Source: Deltaproteobacteria bacterium
Lineage (GTDB): Bacteria; Desulfobacterota; Syntrophorhabdia; Syntrophorhabdales; JANXAF01
Direction of reading: 5' to 3'
NCBI GenBank assembly: GCA_026417175.1
Contig: JAOADT010000016.1
Coordinates: forward strand, 1-52,490
Length of the DNA stretch: 52,490 nucleotides
Under the pieces are notes generated by a model, which did no database searches, was not told where the DNA came from, and worked only from the letters and a program-made list of their open reading frames with translations. Made by a program: the position numbers and the translations under genes. This document shows positions 25,880 to 33,695 of this stretch, piece by piece. The first letter of the stretch is position 1. Each line of letters starts with the position of its first letter.

Positions 25880-26566
25880 TCAGCCTTTTATCAGTTCTTC
25901 CTTAATTTTTTTCTTTATAAGCTTTTTCCCCCTGAGTATGTGCTTTTTAATCAATGATTCCACTTTTTTTGCATTTTTCGATTTCATAAGCTCTATCATA
26001 TCTTTATGGTCCCGGAGAGAAACCTCTGCGAGTGTTCTATGCCTGAAAATTATGATCCTGAACCTGTAAATGAAGTCCCTCAAATCGTTGATCATGGAGT
26101 AAAGAAGTTTGCTCTTTGAAGCTCTATACAGCTTGTCGTGAAACTCGGTGTTGAGCTTAACAAGGGCATCCATATCATTTTTTTCAACATATTCCTCGCC
26201 CTTCTTCACAATCTCTTCGAGATCACGGAGTTCCTCCTCTGTAATTTTAAAAGTCGCAAGATATCCTGCGTAACCCTCAAGAATGCTCCTTATACCAAAA
26301 ACTTCATCTATATCCTCATCTGTTATGGATCTCACGGCAAATCCACCTTTTGGAAGCTTGTATATGAGACCTTCTTTTTCAAGCTTCTGTATTGCCTCAC
26401 GCACTGGTGTTCGACTCGTTCCTAACTGGGATGCGATTTTTTCTTCAATGAGCCTCTTGTTTGCCTCCAGAACACCATTAAGGATGTGTTCTTTTAGTTT
26501 TCTGTATACCTGTTCTCTCAGTGATTTCCCTTTTCGTAGTTTCGGTCTAGATTCCTCTGCTCCCAT
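25880..26566 (-). CDS. GntR family transcriptional regulator (FadR/FCD subfamily)
   Basis: 228 residues. The winged helix-turn-helix (~15-85) includes LIEEKIASQLGTSRTPVREAIQKLEKEGLI; the C-terminal FCD effector domain is all-helical with the metal/ligand residues expected around NTEFHDKLYRAS and LRDHKDMI ... KKHI. Such regulators are usually repressors released by a pathway acid or CoA ester. The gene is second in the catabolic operon, between the CoA-transferase and meaB, and two GTATAC-centred palindromes flank the operon promoter. Autoregulation of the operon by this protein is therefore a direct prediction. A TAGGAG ribosome binding site precedes the ATG. Confidence 0.93.
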   Translation of the reverse strand: MGAEESRPKLRKGKSLREQVYRKLKEHILNGVLEANKRLIEEKIASQLGTSRTPVREAIQKLEKEGLIYKLPKGGFAVRSITDEDIDEVFGIRSILEGYAGYLATFKITEEELRDLEEIVKKGEEYVEKNDMDALVKLNTEFHDKLYRASKSKLLYSMINDLRDFIYRFRIIIFRHRTLAEVSLRDHKDMIELMKSKNAKKVESLIKKHILRGKKLIKKKIKEELIKG

Positions 26567-26575
26567 GTTTCACTC

Positions 26576-27775
26576 CTAGATTATTTTTCTAGATTTAAGT
26601 TCTTCTATATATGCTTTGGGATAACCCAGTGTATCACAGTAAATCTTTTCGTTGTCTTCTCCAAACCTTGGCGGAAATTTCACTTTTCTGTTTTTCGCCT
26701 TAACATAGTCGGTTGTGTAAGGAAGAGGAGCAAGATAAATGGTGAGTCCTGTCCGCTCGTCTACTGAGATAAGCATCTCATTTTTTACATAAGGATCCTC
26801 TATAACTTCATCTATGGTGTTAACTTTGGAAATTGGGATTGTAGCCTCTGAGAAAAGCTTGATAAGTTCCTCTGTCTTGTACCCCCTTGTGATCTCCTCT
26901 ATTCTAGCATTGAGGTTTTTTACGTCTTTTATTCTACCTTCGTTTCTTTCATACTCAGGCCTTGAAAGGACTTCAAAACCGGGAATTTTCAACATTCTTT
27001 CCCATTGTAGATCGTTCCCAACAGCGATATATACATAACCATCGAGGGTTTTATAAACGCTTACCGGCGCAAAAAACTCGTGGGTATTACCCTTGCGTGT
27101 TATACGTTTCTTGAAAGATTTCACCTGGTTTATGGGGACTGTAAGCCAAGAAACAGTACTCTGAAACATCGAAAGATCTATCCTTGTTCCCTCTTTGGTA
27201 ATTGCCCTTTTATAAAGGGCTTTCATTATTAAACCATAAGCGTGTTCACTTGCACCCATGTCTGGTAGGGGAATACCTAGCACAAAGGGAGGACCGTCTT
27301 TATCTCCGGTTAAATCCATAAGTCCTCCTCTTGCCTGAAGAATAGGATCGTAGGCTGGTTCGTTGCTTTCAGGACCGAAGCCTGTTAAACCTACCCAGAT
27401 TATGTCATCTTTTATAGCTCTCATAGATTCGTAATCTATGCCCAGTTTTTTGTAATTCCGAGGGAGTTGATTTGTTAAGAATATATCTACGTTTAACTTT
27501 TTTATAAGATTTTTAAATATCTCTTGTCCCTCCGGAGTGGCAAGATCGAGTGTTATACATTCTTTATTACAATTTATCGGCAAAAAATAAGAATACATTC
27601 GGTCCTCATTTAATATATTATCTCCAACCCTTCTGTTGGGATCTCCATAAACAGGATGTTCCATCCTTATGACCCGCATCCCATCCATAGCAAGCCTGTA
27701 TGTAAGATAAGGTAAAACAGTTGCCTGTTCTAATGAAAGAACGGTTGTGTTCTTGAATAATTCATAAAACTCCAT
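26576..27775 (-). CDS. class III (CaiB/BaiF) CoA-transferase
   Basis: 399 residues of the formyl-CoA transferase family. Typical segments are VLSLEQATVLPYLTYRLAMDG at the N-terminus, NCNKECITLDLATPEGQEIFKNLI, VGLTGFGPESNEPAYDPILQARGGLMDLTGD and LPDMGASEHAYGLIMKALY, whose aspartate is at the position of the catalytic Asp. It exchanges CoA between an acyl-CoA and a free acid. It is the first gene of the catabolic operon, next to the operator-flanked promoter. The Aromatoleum indoleacetate cluster has a family III phenylsuccinyl-CoA transferase (IaaL); this is its probable counterpart. Exact substrates are inferred, not seen. Confidence 0.9.
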   Translation of the reverse strand: MEFYELFKNTTVLSLEQATVLPYLTYRLAMDGMRVIRMEHPVYGDPNRRVGDNILNEDRMYSYFLPINCNKECITLDLATPEGQEIFKNLIKKLNVDIFLTNQLPRNYKKLGIDYESMRAIKDDIIWVGLTGFGPESNEPAYDPILQARGGLMDLTGDKDGPPFVLGIPLPDMGASEHAYGLIMKALYKRAITKEGTRIDLSMFQSTVSWLTVPINQVKSFKKRITRKGNTHEFFAPVSVYKTLDGYVYIAVGNDLQWERMLKIPGFEVLSRPEYERNEGRIKDVKNLNARIEEITRGYKTEELIKLFSEATIPISKVNTIDEVIEDPYVKNEMLISVDERTGLTIYLAPLPYTTDYVKAKNRKVKFPPRFGEDNEKIYCDTLGYPKAYIEELKSRKII

Positions 27776-27795
27776 AAGTTACCCCGTCTTCCTTC

Positions 27796-27803
27796 TGTAT
27801 ACA
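27796..27803. promoter_or_regulatory. downstream candidate GntR operator (TGTATACA)
   Basis: Perfect 8-bp palindrome, AATTGTATACAGA on the minus strand, covering about +5 to +12 of the predicted transcript. Its centre is 54 bp, roughly five helical turns, from the centre of the upstream copy. Confidence 0.6.
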
Positions 27804-27814
27804 ATTTTTTCTTC

Positions 27815-27843
27815 ACTATATCTCTCGAATTCTCCCTTGTCAA
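27815..27843 (-). promoter_or_regulatory. main promoter of the iaa-like catabolic operon
   Basis: On the minus strand TTGACA (27838-27843) and TATAGT (27815-27820) are separated by exactly 17 bases, a near-consensus sigma-70 promoter. The predicted start of transcription is near 27808, about 33 bases before the CoA-transferase ATG. Candidate operators lie on both sides. Confidence 0.8.
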
Positions 27844-27848
27844 GAACT

Positions 27849-27858
27849 TTGTATACAA
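27849..27858. promoter_or_regulatory. upstream candidate GntR operator (TTGTATACAA)
   Basis: Perfect 10-bp palindrome placed 5 bases upstream of the -35 box. Sequences of the TTGTATACAA type are common targets of FCD-class GntR regulators, and such a regulator is encoded as the second gene of the operon. Confidence 0.65.
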
Positions 27859-28241
27859 TTACGGGAAAAAAATCCTTTGCTTCTTTGTGTGTGTATGTTG
27901 GCTTTAACAAGTAGTAAGATAAATGCCCTAATGAGATTGGTGATAAACTAATACCTATAAGAGTCCTGAGAAAGATTCAAAGGAGATGTTTGATCTTGAG
28001 ATAGAAAGACCTCGACATGAGGGAATAAATAAAAAAACACACCCATCTTTGATCTACTTTTCAAGAAGAGGAAAAAGGGTATCATTATCAACACTATGCA
28101 CGGTTTAAAGAGAATCGTACCTTACGTCATTTTTATCAAAGGATTAATCTCGTGAAATGCCTTTCCGTTTTTGATAAAGAAAAACAATTTAACCTAAAGC
28201 TAGATGAGTCCCAGACCAGGTACTTGAAGCAGACATTATGA
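27859..28241. other. intergenic region, no recognised gene
   Basis: AT-rich sequence between the operator region and the decayed LuxR fragment. All frames are interrupted by stops. It may be more of the decayed regulator gene, but I could not recognise a receiver domain in it. Confidence 0.4.
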
Positions 28242-28397
28242 GTCCAAGACTCGCTTGCTGAAAAGCCATCGTACGAGACTTTGACAACCCGAGAAATAGA
28301 AACACTTAAACCAATTGGCGAGGGTTACTCTTATATGGAAATTGCTGAGATGCTTTCTTGCCTTCCAGAACCGTTGAAACTTAGAAAAGCAAACTAA
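28242..28397 (+). pseudogene. decayed LuxR/NarL-type response regulator, C-terminal HTH remnant
   Basis: From 28266 the frame reads LTTREIETLKPIGEGYSYMEIA then EMLSCLPEPLKLRKAN and a stop. This matches the LuxR-type HTH pattern LTxREREVLxLIAEGxSNKEIAxxL-S-TVKxHRAN. The recognition helix is degraded (LPEPLKL instead of SPRTVKNH) and a stop falls just after it. Upstream of 28242 an in-frame stop separates it from any receiver domain. It appears to be a dead gene fragment on the opposite strand to the operons around it. Confidence 0.55.
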
Positions 28398-28402
28398 TGG
28401 TG

Positions 28403-28432
28403 AAGCTCCACCTTAAAAAGTAGGTGGAGCTT
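28403..28432. terminator. perfect 11-bp hairpin between metF and the decayed LuxR gene
   Basis: AAGCTCCACCT (28403-28413) pairs perfectly with AGGTGGAGCTT (28422-28432) around an 8-base loop. It lies 24 bases beyond the metF stop. Neither side has a long T tract, so an intrinsic terminator is only plausible; it may instead protect the 3' end of the hydrogenase-metVF mRNA. Confidence 0.45.
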
Positions 28433-28455
28433 ATATAATACACAAATAAAAAAGT

Positions 28456-29379
28456 CTAAAACTTGGGTCTTGGATAAAGACCAGCGGCTTCGACAATTTC
28501 AGGAACAGTTTCTTCCCACTCAATTGCCATTATGTGGACACCGGCCACACCTTTAATTTCCTTAAGTTGTCTTATAATATCCACACAGAGCCTTATCCCT
28601 TCTTTAGGTACCTGGTCTTTTGGCACGCTCTGTAGTCTTGTTATTACCTCATCCGGTACATCCATTCCAGGGATCTTAGTTTTCATATATTTTGCAGCAC
28701 CGATGGATTTTATGGGAGAAACGCCAGCTATAATCTTCACCTTTTGATCAAGACCTATATCACAAACTCTTTTCATCCATTCTTTAAATTTTTCTACGTT
28801 ATAAACTATCTGGGTTTGTATAAAGTCCGCACCAGCTTCAACTTTCTTCTTAAGTCTCAATACCCTAAAATCAAATGGATCCGCAAAGGGATTTTCCGCA
28901 GCACCTATAAAAAGCCTTGGTTCGTGAGATATCGATTCTCCGTTTTGGAATCTCTTTTCATCTCTCATGTCTTTGACAATCTTGATAAGTTGCACAGAGT
29001 CTACATCAAAAACACCTTTCGCCTGAGGGTGATTCCCAAATTTAGGATGATCGCCTGTAAGACAGAGGATATTGTTTATTCCTAAAGCCGCAATTCCTAG
29101 TATATCCATCTGAAGGGCAATCCTATTTCTGTCCCGGCAAGTCATTTGCACTATTGGATCAAGGCCATATTCTTTGCCGATGAGACAGGCTGCCCAGCTT
29201 GCCATTCTCACGACAGCGGTCTGACCGTCCGTAACGTTGAATCCGTCTACATATCCGGAAAGAAGTTTAGCTTTCTTCCTTACCTCTTCCGCGTCCGCAC
29301 TTTGAGGGGGGCCAACCTCAGCAGTAACAGCAAAATAACCTGCCTCTAATATCCTCTCTAGATTGCTTTTCGTCTTCAT
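28456..29379 (-). CDS. metF: methylenetetrahydrofolate reductase
   Basis: A 307-residue TIM-barrel flavoprotein of the MetF family. Segments seen are FAVTAEVGPPQSADAEEVRKKA at the N-terminus, VDGFNVTDGQ, PIVQMTCRDRNRIALQ, NILCLTGDHPKFG, EAGADFIQTQIVYN and IIAGVSPIKSIGAAKYM. It reduces methylene-H4folate to methyl-H4folate, the last methyl-branch step of the Wood-Ljungdahl pathway and the source of methyl groups for methionine. It is shorter than the E. coli regulatory types. It follows metV by 10 bases with a strong AGGAGG site, and together with metV and a [NiFe] hydrogenase it forms a four-gene operon. Confidence 0.95.
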   Translation of the reverse strand: MKTKSNLERILEAGYFAVTAEVGPPQSADAEEVRKKAKLLSGYVDGFNVTDGQTAVVRMASWAACLIGKEYGLDPIVQMTCRDRNRIALQMDILGIAALGINNILCLTGDHPKFGNHPQAKGVFDVDSVQLIKIVKDMRDEKRFQNGESISHEPRLFIGAAENPFADPFDFRVLRLKKKVEAGADFIQTQIVYNVEKFKEWMKRVCDIGLDQKVKIIAGVSPIKSIGAAKYMKTKIPGMDVPDEVITRLQSVPKDQVPKEGIRLCVDIIRQLKEIKGVAGVHIMAIEWEETVPEIVEAAGLYPRPKF

Positions 29380-29389
29380 CTTTTACCTC

Positions 29390-30037
29390 CTAAAACCTTT
29401 TTACAGGCGGACCGGATATCAAACTCACACTCCAGTCTTTGGGGGCTACCAAGAATTCCATCTTGTCAAGCCGGCCTATCTCTTTGAGTCTGTCATATAT
29501 AAGGTGCCAGACACATGGAATGGTAGCATCCACCTCACACTTTCCGTACTGGGAACCACCACAGGGACCGTTCAGTAAGTGCTTGGAACACCTGGAAATA
29601 GGACACAGTCCACCAGTATACTCAAGAACGCAATTTCCACATTCCATACACCGCTCTGCTCCCTTCCATTCCGCGTGTCCACCCCCTAAAGAGATGGTGT
29701 TACATCCAGGATGAACCATCTTTTTTACAAGCTCAGATACAACCTGAACACCTGCACCATCTGTAAAAACAATCAGTGAATCAGCTTCGTCTATTTTCTT
29801 TTTAAAGTTTTTCAACTTCAGGGCTGCAAGGGCTTTATCACATAGCATATCAACAAGTACATAACCAGTTATCACCTTACCATTTTCTTCGAGCTTCTTT
29901 TTCATTTCCAGAATCTCTTTCTCTCCCCCACTTTCCCATCCTTCCGCACATCCTCTACATCCCACAAGAAATACTTTATTTTCTCCGTTAAGATATCCTA
30001 TTATCTCTTCAAAAGGTTTCTGTTTAGAGATAAGCAT
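29390..30037 (-). CDS. metV: MetV-type zinc/iron-sulfur partner of MetF
   Basis: 215 residues. The N-terminal half has VGCRGCAEGWESGG and a Rossmann-like segment; the C-terminal half is the methylene-H4folate reductase C-terminal domain, with clustered cysteines in CMECGNCVLEYTGGLCPISRC and LNGPCGGSQYGKCEV. In acetogens MetV is the obligate partner of MetF and links it to electron carriers other than NADH. Here the upstream neighbours are hydrogenase subunits rather than hdrCBA-mvhD or rnfC2, so the electron source may be H2. It starts 12 bases after the hydrogenase large subunit gene. Confidence 0.9.
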   Translation of the reverse strand: MLISKQKPFEEIIGYLNGENKVFLVGCRGCAEGWESGGEKEILEMKKKLEENGKVITGYVLVDMLCDKALAALKLKNFKKKIDEADSLIVFTDGAGVQVVSELVKKMVHPGCNTISLGGGHAEWKGAERCMECGNCVLEYTGGLCPISRCSKHLLNGPCGGSQYGKCEVDATIPCVWHLIYDRLKEIGRLDKMEFLVAPKDWSVSLISGPPVKRF

Positions 30038-30049
30038 CTCGTTCCTCCT

Positions 30050-31609
30050 TTATATGATACGAAAGACCTTCCCTTCTTTTCCTCGCGCATCTATAATGTG
30101 TATGGAACATGCCAGACAAGGGTCGAAGGATCTCACGATTCTCACAAGCTCAAAGGGGTTCTTTTCATCTTTTATTCTTGTTCCTATGAGCGCTTGTTCA
30201 AGAGGACCAGGTTGATCCTTATCATCCTTAGGAGATACATTCCACGTCGATGGAGTTATTACCTGATAATTATCTATTCTTTTGCCCTTTATCCTTATTG
30301 CATGGCATAAAGCACCACGTGCGGCATCCACTAAACCTATTCCCTCGGACTCTTCTGGAATTTCATATGGGACGTAGCACGGTTCACCTACTTTCAGACT
30401 GAGCACCCATTCTTCCATTGCCTCAGCCAGTAACTTCGTCTCAAGTGCCCGTGCCAAATGTCTACCCATTGTGGAAAACATGTTTTCAATCTTCATTCCA
30501 ATTTCACTGAGAGCGCTGTCCATTAGCGCTTTCACTTTTTTATTGCCTTTGACATAATTTACCATCATTCTTGCTAAAGGACCTACTTCGTAAACCATGC
30601 CATCGTATCTTGGCGACTTAAGCCAAGAATAAGCCCCCTGTTTTCCTACAAAAGGAGCTGTCACCCCGTCTTTTGGATGTTTTCCAGAAGAGGAATCCTC
30701 GTAATACGAATACTTTACGTATTCTCTAATCTTTTGCGGATCAACTTCCTCATAGTCGAGATTAAGGGATGTTCTTCCTGAGGCATGGAATCTCGCTCGT
30801 TTCATCAAGTCTTTTTCCTTCCCATCAATGTCGTATACGCCGAACGATAAAAGTTTCCCACACCCCTTCCCTATCTCAAAATAATCTGAATATACTTTAG
30901 CAACAGCTATAACGTCAGGAATGTAAACATTATCTACAAACTCTTTTATCTCTTTAAGTCTCCAAAGAAAATTTGTAATACTGTCAACCGTCGGAGTAGA
31001 AGCCACTCCTCCAGGTAATATTCCGACATTATGGGGCATTTTCCCGCCAAAAATAGCTCCCATCTCCTGCCCTTTTCTTCTCATATGGAGTGCTTTCACG
31101 TAATGACTTATGGCAGCCTCATTTACTTTGTCTGGAAGTCGATAATCTCCTTCGTACCTTGGCACAAATGGTCCAAGCTCTCCCCTCTTGATAAAATTTT
31201 TAATGGAGATCAAATCCTGGTCATCTCCTTGATAATCTCTTATTTTTGCCACATCCACATAGTCCAAAGCGGAAAGGTGGTAGAAATGGAGAATGTGGTC
31301 AGAAAGTTCTGCAGCTCCAACGATAAGGTTTCTCATAATGCGGCCGTTATCAGGTATTTTATCATCTATACCGAAGGCTGCATCAAGGTTCAGAGCCGAT
31401 GCCATCGCGTGAGGAGTGGGACAGACACCGCAAACCCTCTGTGTAATCATTTGTGCATCTCTAGGATCTCTCCCTTTCAGTATTATCTCCAAGCCTCTAA
31501 AAAGCATCCCAGAGCTTCTTGCCTGAGTAACAATGCCTTTTTCCACTTCCACTTCTACCTTTAAATGTCCTTCGATTCTTGTTAATGGGTCAATGACTAT
31601 TCGTCCCAT
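30050..31609 (-). CDS. [NiFe] hydrogenase large subunit, group 1-like
   Basis: 519 residues carrying both nickel-binding motifs: RVCGVCPTPHA (C60, C63) and DPCLACSIH (C498, C501) near the C-terminus. A 15-residue tail after H504 (IIDARGKEGKVFRII) is the peptide normally cut off by a maturation protease, so maturation genes must exist elsewhere. Sequence features (IDPLTRIEGHLKVEVEV, MLFRGLEIILKGRDPRDA) resemble group 1 uptake enzymes. It is directly followed by metV. The catalytic role is H2 oxidation or evolution; the partner is the small subunit encoded one base upstream. Confidence 0.95.
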   Translation of the reverse strand: MGRIVIDPLTRIEGHLKVEVEVEKGIVTQARSSGMLFRGLEIILKGRDPRDAQMITQRVCGVCPTPHAMASALNLDAAFGIDDKIPDNGRIMRNLIVGAAELSDHILHFYHLSALDYVDVAKIRDYQGDDQDLISIKNFIKRGELGPFVPRYEGDYRLPDKVNEAAISHYVKALHMRRKGQEMGAIFGGKMPHNVGILPGGVASTPTVDSITNFLWRLKEIKEFVDNVYIPDVIAVAKVYSDYFEIGKGCGKLLSFGVYDIDGKEKDLMKRARFHASGRTSLNLDYEEVDPQKIREYVKYSYYEDSSSGKHPKDGVTAPFVGKQGAYSWLKSPRYDGMVYEVGPLARMMVNYVKGNKKVKALMDSALSEIGMKIENMFSTMGRHLARALETKLLAEAMEEWVLSLKVGEPCYVPYEIPEESEGIGLVDAARGALCHAIRIKGKRIDNYQVITPSTWNVSPKDDKDQPGPLEQALIGTRIKDEKNPFELVRIVRSFDPCLACSIHIIDARGKEGKVFRII

Positions 31610-32479
31610 TTATACCTCCCTAGGAAATTCGGCTTCTTCTAATTTCACATAAAGGGGTGAAACCTCATCTAGAAAACCCTCAGAACAGCAGCCTATACAC
31701 GTGGATCCACTACCCACACACCAGTTCGCTTTACTGTTCCAGAGCCTTATCGGACAATCAGAGTAAGTAACAGGTCCTCTGCATCCAAGATCATAAAGGC
31801 ATCCAGGATCTCCGAACTTCTTAGCGAATTTTTTCTCATCATAATATGCTCTTCTTGGGCAATTTTCGTGGATTGTCTGAGAAAAAAACATTTTCGGTCG
31901 ACGAAGTTCGTCCAGGTCATCCAGTTTAGGTAACCCAAAAAGCAAAACGCTCGCTACTGTCCCCAAAAACCAGTCAGGGTGAGGCGGACAACCTGGGATG
32001 TTTATGTAGGGGGTTTCGATCCCTGATTCTTCCAGTACCTCTCCTACTGGTTTGCAACCTGTTGGGTTCGGCTTTCCTTTAGGTATACCTCCAAACGAAG
32101 CACATGATCCAAATGCAATAACTGCCAGTGCGGATTCTGAAAGGTCTCGAACCCAAGAGAGCATGGTTAGTGGATTTCCGTCTCTTTCTCCAATCACTCC
32201 ATAGAGACCGTTTTCGCTTGTGGGTATGGCTCCCTCGACAATAAGGATATAACCCTTTTTCTTTTCCCTCACTGTGTTACTTAAGACCTCAAGAACCGCT
32301 TCTCCCTGACCAGCCATAACGTTAGGGTGGAATCTCAAGTTCACATGCTTCTGAGGAAGAATCTCATCTATTAAGACATTTTTTATATTAGGGTGATCAG
32401 CATTTAAAATAGAGATGGAGCAACCCGTACATCCTGCAGCCTGAATCCATATTGCAGGGATTTCCATTACTTCTCCCAT
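31610..32479 (-). CDS. [NiFe] hydrogenase small subunit without Tat signal
   Basis: 289 residues from the ATG at 32479, chosen because AAAGGAGG lies just before it; an in-frame GTG five codons earlier sits inside that site. The proximal cluster ligands are in AAGCTGCSISIL; further Fe-S ligands are in GPVTYSDCPIRLWNSKANWCVG and CIGCCSEGF. It lacks the RRxFxK twin-arginine signal and the C-terminal membrane helix of typical group 1 enzymes, so the dimer should stay in the cytoplasm. That fits joint action with the cytoplasmic MetVF encoded downstream. Confidence 0.93.
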   Translation of the reverse strand: MGEVMEIPAIWIQAAGCTGCSISILNADHPNIKNVLIDEILPQKHVNLRFHPNVMAGQGEAVLEVLSNTVREKKKGYILIVEGAIPTSENGLYGVIGERDGNPLTMLSWVRDLSESALAVIAFGSCASFGGIPKGKPNPTGCKPVGEVLEESGIETPYINIPGCPPHPDWFLGTVASVLLFGLPKLDDLDELRRPKMFFSQTIHENCPRRAYYDEKKFAKKFGDPGCLYDLGCRGPVTYSDCPIRLWNSKANWCVGSGSTCIGCCSEGFLDEVSPLYVKLEEAEFPREV

Positions 32480-32526
32480 TTTTCCTCCTTTCACCTTAAT
32501 AAGGATTGACCTGTTACTTAAGAGAG

Positions 32527-32555
32527 AACTTATTTCATCTACAATTTGTTGTCAA
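32527..32555 (-). promoter_or_regulatory. promoter candidate of the hydrogenase-metVF operon
   Basis: Minus-strand TTGACA (32550-32555) is followed after 17 bases by TAAGTT (32527-32532), about 48 bases before the small-subunit ATG. The same box combination precedes the Mo-hydroxylase/GltD operon. Confidence 0.5.
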
Positions 32556-32576
32556 GAAAAACATTAAAAAATCGAA

Positions 32577-32582
32577 TATAAT
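32577..32582 (+). promoter_or_regulatory. -10 box directly before the radical SAM gene
   Basis: A perfect TATAAT ends 6 bases before the GTG start, which would give a leaderless mRNA. No well-spaced -35 is clear; TTGTCA at 32549-32554 is 22 bases away. Confidence 0.45.
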
Positions 32583-32588
32583 AAATTT

Positions 32589-33683
32589 GTGGGTTTATGC
32601 AATCTTTGTGGCAATGATTCGCGAAATATTTCCTCTTTCTTAGGTGTCTGTAAGAAATGTATCATCGAAAAGGAAAATGATTCTCTCTTCTATATAAGAA
32701 AGGCCCATCAAATCTCAAGAATAAGGTTTGATCTTCCCGAAAAACCTCCAAAATCAAAAGGAGGGGTGAAATGCACAGTTTGTGGAAATGAGTGTGTCAT
32801 TGGGCAAAATGAAAAAGGTTACTGCGGATTGAGAGAAAAAGTGGGACAGACACTTAGCTATGGACCTCAAATAGCTAGTCTAGAGTTTTATCATGATCCG
32901 CTTCCCACAAACTGTGTGGCGGACTGGGTGTGTGCCGGAGGAACAGGCTCAGGCTATCCGGAGTTTGCATATTTTTCTGGTCCAGAGTATGGATATAAAA
33001 ATCTGGCTGTCTTTTTTCGTGCCTGTTCTTTTAATTGTCTTTTCTGTCAAAACTGGCATTTTAGGTTGCCAACACCGAAAAAGGTGATAGTAACCACGGA
33101 TGAATTAAGTATGGCTATAGATGACAAAACTTCTTGTGTCTGCTTTTTTGGAGGAGATCCCTCTTGCCAACTTCCCTACGCAATATCTTTTTCCAATCTC
33201 GCGATAAAAAAGAAAAAAGGTAAGATTTTAAGAATATGTTTTGAAACAAATGGTTACATGAATCCAGGTCTTCTCGATTCTGCTTTCAATCTTTCGTTAA
33301 AGACAGGAGGATGCATAAAATTTGACCTTAAGGCTTACGACAGAAAAATTCACATGGCCCTAACTGGCCGGGAAAACCATCTAACTTTAAGGAATTTCGC
33401 ATTCGTAGCGGAAAAATTTAAATTACGTCCAGAACCACCCCCAGTTGTTGCCAGCACTCTTATAATTCCGGGATACGTGGAGGAGGATGAGATAGCGAAT
33501 ATTGCGAAATTTATAGCAAAAATAAACCCAGATATACCTTATGCAATACTTGCTTACTATCCTCATTTTTATATGAACGACCTCCCACTAGTCAGCACAA
33601 ATCTTGCTGAAAAATGCCTCCATGCGGCAAAAAACGAAGGTCTAAAAAGAGTGCGAATCGGAAACGTGCATCTTTTGTGTTAA
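32589..33683 (+). CDS. radical SAM protein with N-terminal zinc-ribbon-like motifs
   Basis: 364 residues from a GTG start. Two cysteine groups come first (C4, C7, C21, C24 and C62, C65, C69, C79), then the radical SAM cluster motif CSFNCLFC (C146, C150, C153), followed by CFFGGDPSCQLPYAI and FETNGYMNPGLLD typical of glycyl-radical-activase-like enzymes. The overall plan (pyruvate-formate-lyase-activase-like with N-terminal ribbons) matches a widespread, poorly characterised family often annotated as PflX/AmmeMemoRadiSam-like. No glycyl radical enzyme is nearby. The gene is divergent from the hydrogenase operon and precedes a BioF/Kbl-like enzyme by 48 bases. Function unknown. Confidence 0.85.
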   Translation: MGLCNLCGNDSRNISSFLGVCKKCIIEKENDSLFYIRKAHQISRIRFDLPEKPPKSKGGVKCTVCGNECVIGQNEKGYCGLREKVGQTLSYGPQIASLEFYHDPLPTNCVADWVCAGGTGSGYPEFAYFSGPEYGYKNLAVFFRACSFNCLFCQNWHFRLPTPKKVIVTTDELSMAIDDKTSCVCFFGGDPSCQLPYAISFSNLAIKKKKGKILRICFETNGYMNPGLLDSAFNLSLKTGGCIKFDLKAYDRKIHMALTGRENHLTLRNFAFVAEKFKLRPEPPPVVASTLIIPGYVEEDEIANIAKFIAKINPDIPYAILAYYPHFYMNDLPLVSTNLAEKCLHAAKNEGLKRVRIGNVHLLC

Positions 33684-33695
33684 TTACAACGTGGT

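Noticed and set aside
28403-28432. A standard intrinsic terminator
   Set aside because: The stem is perfect but neither strand has a T tract after it, so I list it only as a candidate.
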